64,000 nucleotides of DNA from Geoalkalibacter ferrihydriticus DSM 17813 (lineage in GTDB: Bacteria > Desulfobacterota > Desulfuromonadia > Desulfuromonadales > Geoalkalibacteraceae): NCBI RefSeq assembly GCF_000820505.1, contig NZ_JWJD01000003.1:124001-188000 (forward strand), read 5' to 3'. The translations under genes were made by a program, and so were the position numbers. Positions 54,481 through 62,880 of this stretch are shown piece after piece (position 1 is the first letter of the stretch; each line of letters begins with the position of its first letter). The notes beneath the pieces are model-generated. The model was not told where the DNA came from. It saw only the letters and a list, made by a program, of their open reading frames with translations, and made no database searches.

Positions 54481-57400
54481 CAGTCGGCGTGAAAGGGGGT
54501 GAGATCGACCGTGTCCGGCTTGCCGTCCCCGTCGCTGTCATCGTCGAGCTCGAGCCCGGAAGCGGCGATCTGCTCAGGACTGGCCCAGGGCACGAAAAAG
54601 TCCGGCCTGCCATCTTTGTCGGTATCCACAAAGGCGAGGGGTGAGTCGGGAAAGTCATCAATGCTGGTGACGTGTTTGGCGATGTCGCGAATGGATGAAT
54701 TTCTCTCAGGCACGGTGGCATGAAGGCGTTGCGCTGCCGCGTAAGCAAGATCCACCAGCCCGAGCCTGGCATAAGTTCTGACGATATTGGCGTAGGCGGT
54801 GGTCCTGCTATTGTCCGCGGTAATCTGCTCTGCGGCCTCGATGGCGAGTTGCAACAGGTCTTTGGCTTTTTTCAGATCCGGAACCTTGCCGTACTCCAAG
54901 GCGATGTTTCGGAGCGCCGTCGATTCGTCTCTGGCACGAGTATTGTCGATCGTACCCGAAGCATGAATCTCCAGGGCGTGACGCGTCGCTTCTTCCAGAT
55001 AACCGCTCATGCCGGCATTGTCGCCGCGGAAAAAGAAGTCTCTGGCAATGCCGAGAGAGTACTCCGAGCGCTCCTTGGCGTCGGTTATCCCGGAGGAATC
55101 GACTGTTCTGGCCTTGTCGAACAGCGCAGCGGCATCTGGTTGATAACCCATATCATGGAAAAAATAGCCGATGGTCGCGTAGGACTTGGACTTGATAAAC
55201 GAGGCGGGCAGGGTGTCGACATACTCCTCGGCGCTGAGCAGCACCGCGGCGGCTTTGTCCTTAGCGCCAAGGCGGGCATAGGCATGAGCGAGTTTCACAT
55301 AGCCGCGCTCCAGGTAGCGGCTGCCGGCCATGGTCGTTGCAAATGAGACCAGGCTTGCGGCCTCATTGATGTTATGGGTGACGTAGTAGACAACGGCCTC
55401 ATCGATTTTGCCGCGAATATAATCCAGGGCTTTTTCCGCCAGAAGGCTATCGCCCCGTTCCAGCGCATGAACCGCCAGCCCGGGATTGCTTTGATTGAAG
55501 TAGGCATAGGCGTCAATGTAGCTGTGATTGACGGAAAGATTCGAGAAATCCGCCGCCAGAGGATTCTGCTCTTCGTAAAAGGCTCGCGCGGCGGAAAAAT
55601 CCTCTTCCGCCAGGGCGATCATGATCCCTCTGAGGGCGGCGTACCTGCCGGTGATCGCTACCGCGCCTTTGTCCACATCGATCTGATTTAGAACTTCAGA
55701 AATTGCCGCATCCAACCCCCCGGCCCAGCAGACGTGACCGGCAATCGTGCCGTAATAGGTCGAACCCATCCACTGAAACCCGCCTCTGTTGTCCTGGGTC
55801 CATTCCTTCAGAGCCTGTATTTCGGCAAAGAGGTTCATGACCTCATTTTTGATCCAGGCGTCGTTGGCGCTGTCGGCAAGGTCACGATAGAAGCCCATGG
55901 CCCTGGCATAATAAACCATGTGCTGGGCATAGGGGTTGGCATTTGTCGGCGACGGATTGATCTCTAATTTATCTACCAACTCGACAAAATAGGCGATGCC
56001 GGCGAGGGCCTCCGCTTTTTGATTTTCGGAGATAAGGTCCTCGATGAGATGCTGCTGCCCGCTGATCAGTCTTGCATGCAGGGTAAAGCGGGTTGGCGTC
56101 CCGGAGTTGTCCAGCCGCGTGACTTCGCCCAGCAGCCATTCCCGCAGCGCCCTGGCTTGGGAAAAGTTCCCCAGCTGGGTGTATCGGTTGGCGACCAGGA
56201 TCAATTCATCCACCAACTCGTCGGATAACCCCCGGTTTTGTGCGATTTCCCTGAATCGCGACTCAGCTTGGGAAAGATAGTCAAAGGCAAGCTCTGCGGA
56301 ATAGGCAGCGCTATGACGACCGATATGGCTGTAAGCCGTTGCCCTGTTGAGGGAGCTGACAATATAGGCATCGGCAAGTGCCGCCGCCCGTTGGTGCCGC
56401 CCCTGTGCGGCGTAGTATTTGACGATTTCTAGGTAGATTTCATCGTTCATCGCATCGTTGTAGATCGCGCTGATGAGCGTTCTTGCTTGGTAGCCGCGGT
56501 CCAGATTCGAATTGAAATAGTACTCGGCTCGCTGAGCATTATCGTTGCCGAGGGGGGCCGCAAGAGGGACACTGGCCACCTGCACTCTTTCTTGGGCAAG
56601 GTAGCGCAGCGCTTCAAGGAATGCCTCCCCTTCCTGTCCTGGGGGAACGATGACCGCAAGTTCAGCGGCGAAAATTTCCCGGTTCAGATAGTTCGTATAA
56701 TCGGCAAAGAAGGCGTTGCTGTAGGCGACAAATCTTGCCAGCTGTGAAATGCTGAAACCTTCGATGGGAATTTCGCCGGCAAGCTCTTCTACCTTGGTAT
56801 AAAGAGCCGTGACGTTTTCCGTGTACGTGTCAGAGACTGTTTCAGGCAGATCGACGATGATGGCATTGAGGGCTGCGGTAAACGCCGCCAGCTTTTCCGA
56901 TCCGGCAATCATTCCCATGACCGCGGCCGGATCTCCAGAAAAGCCTCGCAGGCGCAACGCGGTCGCCGCGATGGCGTCCATTTTTGCGGAATAGTCTTCC
57001 GCGAGGGATGAATCATGGAAAACTTCTTCGAGAAATGGTCTGCGCAAATTGCCGCCTTGGTCAAAAAGCGGTTGCAGCGCCAGCTCTTCTCCCATCCGCG
57101 CGAAGGCATCCTCCGAGCCGCCCAGCTCGTTGTAGGCAAGGGCGATTTTGACCAGAAGATAGGACACCTTGAGAAGTTCAGTATTCTCGGTCGGATCTGC
57201 GAGGAGATTCGTATGCCCTGAAAGTCCGAGGGCCGTTCTGAGGTCACATTCTTCGACGAATGGGTTCAGAATGCTGGTAACGGGGGAAACAACGATTTCA
57301 CCGGAATGGCCGGAAAAAGCCTGAAGGGGACTTCGCAGGGAAATGGACTCGAAGCTGGTGCCGTAAACGGTGTCAATTCCGCCGTGGGTCACAAGATAAT

Positions 57401-57695
57401 AGTCGGAAAGATCGGAAGTCTTCCGGACTGCCAGGGTGAAACGGCCATCGGCACCCGACCAGGTGTTATTGCAGAGTTGGGTTCCGGCGGCGCCGCAGAT
57501 TGCCGCAAGGCTGCCGTCGCTCGTTTTTCTGAGCTCTAGCCTTGCATCTCTGATTGCCGGATCGGTGACGATGCCTGAAATTGTGCGCGTATTTGAATTG
57601 TCCTCACCTTCCAGGGGGCCATCTGAGCCTGAGCCACCACCGCAGCCAGTGACGAAGAGGGTGATGGCGATTGAAAAGAGAATCAATTTCTTCAT
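54480..57695 (-). CDS. Large TPR-rich lipoprotein with C-terminal thrombospondin type 3-like calcium motifs
   Basis: 1071 aa. The lipobox is LFVTGC followed by a Gly/Ser-rich tether (GGGSGSDG). Residues about 40-110 form a carboxypeptidase-regulatory-like beta domain (SGIVTDPAIRDARLELRK). The middle (350-1000) is helical with tetratricopeptide-like repeats (YLEIVKYYAAQGRHQRAAALADAYI, HAYARLGAKDKAAAVLLSAEEY). The end has Ca-binding repeats DTDKDGRPDFF and DDDSDGDGKPDTVDL. It precedes and overlaps the TonB receptor start, so a lid or partner role, as with SusD-type lipoproteins, is a reasonable inference without homology. Confidence 0.8.
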   Translation of the reverse strand: MKKLILFSIAITLFVTGCGGGSGSDGPLEGEDNSNTRTISGIVTDPAIRDARLELRKTSDGSLAAICGAAGTQLCNNTWSGADGRFTLAVRKTSDLSDYYLVTHGGIDTVYGTSFESISLRSPLQAFSGHSGEIVVSPVTSILNPFVEECDLRTALGLSGHTNLLADPTENTELLKVSYLLVKIALAYNELGGSEDAFARMGEELALQPLFDQGGNLRRPFLEEVFHDSSLAEDYSAKMDAIAATALRLRGFSGDPAAVMGMIAGSEKLAAFTAALNAIIVDLPETVSDTYTENVTALYTKVEELAGEIPIEGFSISQLARFVAYSNAFFADYTNYLNREIFAAELAVIVPPGQEGEAFLEALRYLAQERVQVASVPLAAPLGNDNAQRAEYYFNSNLDRGYQARTLISAIYNDAMNDEIYLEIVKYYAAQGRHQRAAALADAYIVSSLNRATAYSHIGRHSAAYSAELAFDYLSQAESRFREIAQNRGLSDELVDELILVANRYTQLGNFSQARALREWLLGEVTRLDNSGTPTRFTLHARLISGQQHLIEDLISENQKAEALAGIAYFVELVDKLEINPSPTNANPYAQHMVYYARAMGFYRDLADSANDAWIKNEVMNLFAEIQALKEWTQDNRGGFQWMGSTYYGTIAGHVCWAGGLDAAISEVLNQIDVDKGAVAITGRYAALRGIMIALAEEDFSAARAFYEEQNPLAADFSNLSVNHSYIDAYAYFNQSNPGLAVHALERGDSLLAEKALDYIRGKIDEAVVYYVTHNINEAASLVSFATTMAGSRYLERGYVKLAHAYARLGAKDKAAAVLLSAEEYVDTLPASFIKSKSYATIGYFFHDMGYQPDAAALFDKARTVDSSGITDAKERSEYSLGIARDFFFRGDNAGMSGYLEEATRHALEIHASGTIDNTRARDESTALRNIALEYGKVPDLKKAKDLLQLAIEAAEQITADNSRTTAYANIVRTYARLGLVDLAYAAAQRLHATVPERNSSIRDIAKHVTSIDDFPDSPLAFVDTDKDGRPDFFVPWASPEQIAASGLELDDDSDGDGKPDTVDLTPFHAD

Positions 57696-58154
57696 TGTGT
57701 AAATAACTCCATTGCGTCATGGGCTTGTCGTGGGGGCCGAGCTTTTCTCCGCGGGCAAGCCAAACAACGCCTATTGGTCAAATGGCGACAGCGGGAGTCT
57801 GCGGCGAGGGGCAGAAGCTGTGCCTAGGGGGAGTACTCCATTGGAAACGAATAGAAATCAGAAATCTGAAGGCTAATGTCTGTTGGGTTTTGCAAGAATC
57901 ATGCAAGGTTCAGTCGCAGTGTCTGGCAGGAGGTAGAAGGTGACATCTGTGTAATTTCTGCTGCAATATGGCAGATCAACACAGAATAGGTCAAGTCCTG
58001 GAAAATTAAAGAACATCGGGCGCAACCGTTCAACTGCAACGTCTGACAATGCCATAGGGTGCGGTGGTTGAGTGCTGCCGCAAATATTTGGGCCGCAGGC
58101 GAGCTTTTGCCGCACCCTGTGGCACCTGTTGAATCCTTACCCTTGGGCCGTCGT
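57696..58154. other. 459-bp intergenic region upstream of the lipoprotein-TonB receptor operon
   Basis: No gene is supported. Small inverted repeats are present (TTGCA-N7-TGCAA near 57891; CTGC/GCAG near 57961). No known riboswitch was recognised on either strand. Confidence 0.45.
57965..57994 (-). promoter_or_regulatory. Weak candidate promoter of the lipoprotein-TonB receptor operon
   Basis: On the minus strand TTGACC (57994-57989), an 18-nt spacer and CATATT (57970-57965), about 270 nt upstream of the ATG. Confidence 0.3.
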
Positions 58155-59063
58155 TTAATCGCCGTTCAGGTCAAACTCAGGATAGTTTCGGGCCAGACAC
58201 ACGGGGCAGTAACTGTGAGAGAAATTCGATTCGGAGCGGGCGCTGATGTACTCTTCCATCGCTTCCCATTGGTTGTTTTCATTGCGGATTTTCTTGCATA
58301 CGCAGCAAACCGGAAGCAGGCCGCTCAGGACTTTGATTTGCGCGGACTTGCTCTGAATGATCGCTGAGGTCTTGCGCAGCAGCGTGAATATCACCAGAAA
58401 AATCGAACCCAGAATGGCGCTGAGCAGGCCGGCGACCGCCAGTACCAGTTTGCGCACGTCCTGACGGTAATGGGAGACATCCAGATAGATCTCATAAGAA
58501 CCGATGATGTGGTCGGTTCCGTCATCGATGGGGATGTATGTTTCAACCACGTCGATATCCAAGCGCAGTTCTTCCTGCAGATCCCAGAATTCGCCTTTAT
58601 GTCCGATGTTTGAGCGGACCTTTCCCGTCAGGGCTTCTGCGAGGGCGCGGTTCTCTGTGTCGATACGGTCAATGATGGCGTAATCGTTGCTATATACAAT
58701 GCGTTTGTCGGCATCGTAAATTTTTATTTTAGCGACATTTAAGGCCTCGAGCAAGGGGCGCAGACGGGCATCGAAATCATCGAAATCCGTTGTGGCCAAA
58801 TCAATGCGTGGATGACCGTCCGGGTCATAGTGGGTCAGCGTGGCGCGATCCTGTTCCAGCAGGGTCTGGGTGATGCGTACCGCATAGCCCTCGGCATCGG
58901 TGCGGATGTAATTCTGGAAGGTCAGGTAAGTGCCGAACGTCGAAAGAGTCAGGATGAAGAGGTAAGACAAGGCTGCGGACATAACGAAAAACCGCAGAAA
59001 GCGCAGGTTGATGCGCTCATCGCGCAAGGTGATAGGGGAGGGCTTCTGCGCGTCAGGGGTCAT
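58155..59063 (-). CDS. Two-TM sensor-like protein with C-terminal CxxC zinc-ribbon-like motif
   Basis: 302 aa from ATG 59063. TM1 is at about 27-50, a periplasmic single-Cache/CHASE-like region at 55-205 and TM2 at about 208-235. The C-terminal about 60 residues carry CCVCKKIRNENNQWEAMEEYI and FSHSYCPVCLARNYPEF. This two-CxxC tail is recalled from the ends of many deltaproteobacterial sensor kinases and regulators, but here no kinase or GGDEF domain is present. It is a bare sensor plus tail, possibly a truncated receptor or an adaptor. Start overlaps the cupin stop by 11 nt. Confidence 0.72.
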   Translation of the reverse strand: MTPDAQKPSPITLRDERINLRFLRFFVMSAALSYLFILTLSTFGTYLTFQNYIRTDAEGYAVRITQTLLEQDRATLTHYDPDGHPRIDLATTDFDDFDARLRPLLEALNVAKIKIYDADKRIVYSNDYAIIDRIDTENRALAEALTGKVRSNIGHKGEFWDLQEELRLDIDVVETYIPIDDGTDHIIGSYEIYLDVSHYRQDVRKLVLAVAGLLSAILGSIFLVIFTLLRKTSAIIQSKSAQIKVLSGLLPVCCVCKKIRNENNQWEAMEEYISARSESNFSHSYCPVCLARNYPEFDLNGD

Positions 59064-59427
59064 TTCGGCGGTGATCGGTGGGAGGTTTTTCTTCGTTGTC
59101 GGTGAGGGGCGGCTCCGTTGCCAGAAAATCATAATGGCCGATCCCCTGAATGAGCAGGACGCGACAGACGCCCTGCCCGGCGTTGGAAACACGATGCGGC
59201 TCACCCGGAGGCAGGGTTGCCGAATCGCCCGGCCGGTACAGTCGGCCCTCAGGAGCCTCTCGGGTCTGTAGGCGCGCTGCACCCTCAAGGCAATAGAAGG
59301 TATCGCTGACCAGGGAATGCATATGCCAGGGGATTTCCTCCCCGACGGCCAGGGTCATCTCTGAAACACGCAGATCGTCTGTCTGCGCAACGACTTTTTT
59401 CGCACTGATTTTGTAGGGTTGCGCCAT
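59053..59427 (-). CDS. Cupin domain protein
   Basis: 124 aa with a single cupin barrel: VGEEIPWHMHSLVSDTFYCLEG (motif 1 with two His and Glu-like position) and RPGDSATLPPGEPHRVSN (motif 2 with His). Metal-binding is likely. Substrate unknown. It overlaps the following sensor-like gene and is probably in the same operon. Confidence 0.85.
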   Translation of the reverse strand: MAQPYKISAKKVVAQTDDLRVSEMTLAVGEEIPWHMHSLVSDTFYCLEGAARLQTREAPEGRLYRPGDSATLPPGEPHRVSNAGQGVCRVLLIQGIGHYDFLATEPPLTDNEEKPPTDHRRNDP

Positions 59428-59571
59428 GAAGGTTAATTCCTGAGGAGCAATTCTGCTGCAACGCTCAGTCGCGCGACGGCCTGCTGTGCATGCTCAATAC
59501 AGCTGCATTTCTGAAAAAAGCCGAGCCCTGCGAGAGGTTCGCAGCGCTCAACGATAGAATTTCGGCCAAAC

Positions 59572-59925
59572 CTAGGGTTCGATGACGTTGCCGCGCGTTT
59601 CCACGTCAAAGATGGTCATGATGGACTCGGCACTGAAGGGGCAGGTCTGATCCTCCTTGCCGGGCCGCTCCCACACGATTAGTTCACCATCTTTGTGTTT
59701 TTCGCGGCGGACCCTGTCAGGAACTTTCGAGGTGAGAGTTTCCCACATGGTTTCCGTATCAATGAGCTCGAACCCTTCAAATTCATCTTCCTCGCGGGCA
59801 TTGTCGAGAAATCGGTCGATGAGGTCGTAATCGACGAAATCATTTTCGCTGCGCCACCAGCGGATGAATTTATCCTTGTCGGTACGCGTGCGTTCGATTC
59901 CCTGAGCGATGTCCAGTCCGTTCAT
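59572..59925 (-). CDS. Conserved-looking small acidic protein, function unknown
   Basis: 117 aa, soluble, strongly acidic (DNAREEDEFEGFELIDTETMWETL). GGAGGC precedes the ATG on the minus strand. C-terminal half has a basic patch (RVRREKHKDGEL) and ends with FDVETRGNVIEP. No family recognised. Isolated between 144-bp and 101-bp gaps. Confidence 0.6.
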   Translation of the reverse strand: MNGLDIAQGIERTRTDKDKFIRWWRSENDFVDYDLIDRFLDNAREEDEFEGFELIDTETMWETLTSKVPDRVRREKHKDGELIVWERPGKEDQTCPFSAESIMTIFDVETRGNVIEP

Positions 59926-60026
59926 GTTTTTGCCTCCCTCGTCACAGTCTGAATTCGATATGTTTTCAGTATAATCGGTCAGATGTGGAGTGCAACACCC
60001 TTAGCCCAGGATCTCACGGATTCAGG

Positions 60027-61040
60027 TTAGAAAGAGTATTGCAGGGCGACAGTGGTTTTGGAGTCATCCTTTTTAACCCCTGGGGCAGGGTCACTGTCCC
60101 TTTCCCAGATATTGTTCAGGCGCAGGGACCAGTTTGCACTCAGCGAAGTGATCAGGGCGGCGTCGTTGCGCAAGGTGTACTCACCGCCTTCCTCCAGGTG
60201 CGGATAAAGTATGAAGGTGTCGGTGAAGCGCAACCAGGATGTAAACTGATAGCGAAAGACCGCCGCCAGACGGGCGGTCATCCATTGTTCGTCCTCGCCC
60301 TCGACACGATCTTCGGAAAAATAGGCGATGCCGGCCTCGACATCCAGGCCTTTGCGGGCGTCGTCCCAAATCTGATAACCAACACCCGGTCCTACCACCG
60401 CCCGCAAGTTGAGATCCTTGAATTTATCCTTGAGCAGTTCCGCGCTGAGCAGGCCGTAGAATCTGGAAGTGAAGAAATAATCGTATTTCATCGCACCATA
60501 GGCGTCGCGGGTGGTCAACTCGTTGTCTTCTTCGGCGTAATTGTAAAGAAAGGAGAGGCTGAAGCGGTCATCGAGACTGCGGCGCACGGCATTGGCACCG
60601 AAAGAGAGGCTCATGCGGTCGGTGTTGCCCGCCTGATGGGTGCCGCCGAGAAAAATGTTCCCATTCCAGGTAATGTCAGGCACGTTGAGGGAGCGTACCC
60701 GGTCCCAGGCAATGACTGTTTCGCCGCGTTCTTCACCGGCGAGGAGAATGACTTGCCCGTCGCGGGTCGCGAGGCGGCCTTTGAGTACTTCGGTTCCTTG
60801 AAAACGCACAGTTACCGGAGTGTCTGTTTCTATCGAAAGAATCTGATCGAAATTCACCAGGATTTTGCTGGCGTAGGGAGTGGCAATTTGCAGTTGCCCG
60901 TCCTTGGCGTCGACCACCGTGCCGGTGATGCGATCTCCGTTTTTCAGCGTGATTTCATCTGCAAATGACGCGCAGGTCAGTGAGCCGAACAGCAGGATAA
61001 AGGTCAGGAGAAACGTGGGGAAGTGGAGTTTTGTTAACAT
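60027..61040 (-). CDS. DUF481 outer-membrane protein with N-terminal SH3-like domain
   Basis: 337 aa. Signal peptide (1-26, ending SFA), then an SH3-like beta domain (about 28-115: EITLKNGDRITGTVVDAKDGQL) and a DUF481/YdiY beta-barrel (about 120-337) with alternating strands (GTHQAGNTDRMSLSFGANAV, LRNDAALITSLSANWSLRL) ending in F. DUF481 proteins are salt-induced outer-membrane proteins of unclear function. A stand-alone gene. Confidence 0.9.
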   Translation of the reverse strand: MLTKLHFPTFLLTFILLFGSLTCASFADEITLKNGDRITGTVVDAKDGQLQIATPYASKILVNFDQILSIETDTPVTVRFQGTEVLKGRLATRDGQVILLAGEERGETVIAWDRVRSLNVPDITWNGNIFLGGTHQAGNTDRMSLSFGANAVRRSLDDRFSLSFLYNYAEEDNELTTRDAYGAMKYDYFFTSRFYGLLSAELLKDKFKDLNLRAVVGPGVGYQIWDDARKGLDVEAGIAYFSEDRVEGEDEQWMTARLAAVFRYQFTSWLRFTDTFILYPHLEEGGEYTLRNDAALITSLSANWSLRLNNIWERDSDPAPGVKKDDSKTTVALQYSF

Positions 61041-61163
61041 GCTTATGGGATCCTTTCCATCGTTGGCAAAAAAGATTAAAATTCAAAGGAGTTTAGCAAG
61101 ATTCATCTGCAGATCAAATGTAAAAGAAGGAAAGCCTCACGGCCTGCGCGTCAAAGAGTTTTT

Positions 61164-61736
61164 TTAGGATGGCACGCAGAATCGGCGCGCGTCGCTAAGA
61201 AATCCGCGACAGTCGCTGCCCAGTTCATCATAGTTTGCGAGAAGGGCCGAAAGCCCTTGTGCGAGAGGCGTCGGCCGGGAGAGACGCGCGGCAAGCCTGT
61301 GCAGAACCCGCTCAACAGTAGCCGTCTCTCGATAGGACAGGAGCCAGTTGTGTTTGATCATGCGCGGCGCGACGTCTTGAAGGCCCGGCGGCAGAAGTGC
61401 AAAATGCTCCTCAAGAAGCTGGTAAACCCGAGCGGCAAATGTTTCCAGGGGGAGAGGGTGATAGTGCTGCCAGGTTCGCGCCAGAAAATGGTCGTAAAAG
61501 ACATCGACGAGGATCCCTTTGCAATGGCCAAAGCTGTCGTCAAGCCGCCTTTTGCTCTGGCGGAAATGCACGTTTTTTTGTGCATAGGCATCGACCTGGC
61601 GATGCTGGCGAATGCCGGCGCGGATTTCAGGGGAGAACTCCTCGCCAAGGGAACCCTTGATGAAATCACCCATGAGATTGCCAAGCAGGCCCCCCGGGCT
61701 ACCGTCGGAGAGGTAGAGATGCACGAGATAGTTCAT
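61164..61736 (-). CDS. acpH: Acyl carrier protein phosphodiesterase
   Basis: 190 aa. It begins MNYLVHLYLSDGSPGGLLGNLMGDFIKG and has DAYAQKNVHFRQSKRRL and FYDHFLARTW, the AcpH/HD-like fold signature. It removes the phosphopantetheine arm from holo-ACP. It starts one base after the stop of the MshEN-GAF gene, so the two are coupled. Confidence 0.88.
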   Translation of the reverse strand: MNYLVHLYLSDGSPGGLLGNLMGDFIKGSLGEEFSPEIRAGIRQHRQVDAYAQKNVHFRQSKRRLDDSFGHCKGILVDVFYDHFLARTWQHYHPLPLETFAARVYQLLEEHFALLPPGLQDVAPRMIKHNWLLSYRETATVERVLHRLAARLSRPTPLAQGLSALLANYDELGSDCRGFLSDARRFCVPS

Positions 61737-61737
61737 G

Positions 61738-62793
61738 TCAGGTCATCAGGATCTTGTTGCGCAGAATCAGGATATCCAGCGCCAGGGAAGCTTTTTGCAC
61801 GACCTTCTGCAGATCGAAGAACGCGTCCTTGAGTTCCGGCGAATTATCGGAAACGTACAGAATGCAGACGACCCTGTTCTGTTTGACGATGGGGATCAGC
61901 AGGGTCGTTTCCGGAAGTTTAACCTGTAGTGCCTGCCGGATCTGGTTGTTGGCGGGAGAGTCGGGAGGCGTGCCGAGATAAAAGCTGCGGGTTTGAACCA
62001 CGGTCTGCAGAACGGAGGGCTGGTCCAGAGGAATAGCGAATTTTTCAAAACCCGCCGCCGGTTTTTCATGGACATGCGCCTGCCAACCGCTGAAGCTCTG
62101 CTCACGCACCAGGAAAAGGGCGGTTTTTTCAAAAAAGCGGCCCACATATTCCATGACCAGAGCGGCAATCGCATTGCGATCCTTGACATCCGCCAAGGCT
62201 GATGAGAGGTGATCGATGGAGTGCCTGGCGACACTTTCGCGCCAGCGACGCGAGTCCTCGCGTTTGATGTCCGGAACCGGACCTGAAGTCTCTTGGCCGT
62301 CTTTCTTCAAGCGCCCTTTGCGCTTGAGCACCTGCTTGATGACCGGGATATAGCGCTTGTCCCGCTCGATGCCGTAGTGTTTTTCCAGGGCCAGAACCAG
62401 ACTGACCTCGGGGGCGACCATGGGGCGGATGGCAAGACCGGTAATGAAGCCTATTTCGTCTACCGCCCGCAGGTCGCCGGGGTCCATCATGACCAGATGC
62501 AGGCGTTTTTTCTCCTGGTGAAAAGGCACGACCTTGTATTTGTCGGCCAATTCAACCGTCATCAGATTGATTGTGCCGGCGGGGATTTCGAGGAGTTGTT
62601 CACTGCTGGTATAGGGCACATGCAGTTTGCGGCTGAGCAGGCGGGCGACATCCTCCTCTTCGACGAGCCCCATTTCGATGAGGTTGGTGCCCAGTTTGCC
62701 GCCGAAAATAGTTTGAAATTTAAGCGCTTCGTCAAGCTCGTTCAAGGTAATCAGGCCGGTTTGAACCAACAGGGTGCCGAGCTTTATGGCCAT
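61738..62793 (-). CDS. Stand-alone MshEN (GspE N-terminal) domain fused to a GAF-like domain
   Basis: 351 aa from ATG 62793 (GGAG 8 nt ahead). The N-terminal 150 residues match the GspE/PilB/MshE N-terminal domain (LGTLLVQTGLITLNELDEALKFQ, LGTNLIEMGLVEEEDVARLLSRKLHVPY), which binds c-di-GMP in MshE-type ATPases. A basic linker precedes a GAF-like domain (about 190-351: SSALADVKDRNAIAALVMEYVG, TLLIPIVKQNRVVCILYVSDN). No ATPase domain follows, so it may be a c-di-GMP-responsive adaptor rather than a motor. Confidence 0.82.
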   Translation of the reverse strand: MAIKLGTLLVQTGLITLNELDEALKFQTIFGGKLGTNLIEMGLVEEEDVARLLSRKLHVPYTSSEQLLEIPAGTINLMTVELADKYKVVPFHQEKKRLHLVMMDPGDLRAVDEIGFITGLAIRPMVAPEVSLVLALEKHYGIERDKRYIPVIKQVLKRKGRLKKDGQETSGPVPDIKREDSRRWRESVARHSIDHLSSALADVKDRNAIAALVMEYVGRFFEKTALFLVREQSFSGWQAHVHEKPAAGFEKFAIPLDQPSVLQTVVQTRSFYLGTPPDSPANNQIRQALQVKLPETTLLIPIVKQNRVVCILYVSDNSPELKDAFFDLQKVVQKASLALDILILRNKILMT

Positions 62794-62880
62794 GGTCATG
62801 TCTCCGCGGGAAATTAACTGTTCAGCATGCACCGCAGGTCGCGGCGGGTGCGGCAGAGATAAGAAAGGATTTTGTCGGCC

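Noticed and set aside
57696..58154. Cyclic-di-GMP or cobalamin riboswitch upstream of the TonB receptor operon
   Set aside because: Neither strand shows the conserved core motifs of these riboswitches.
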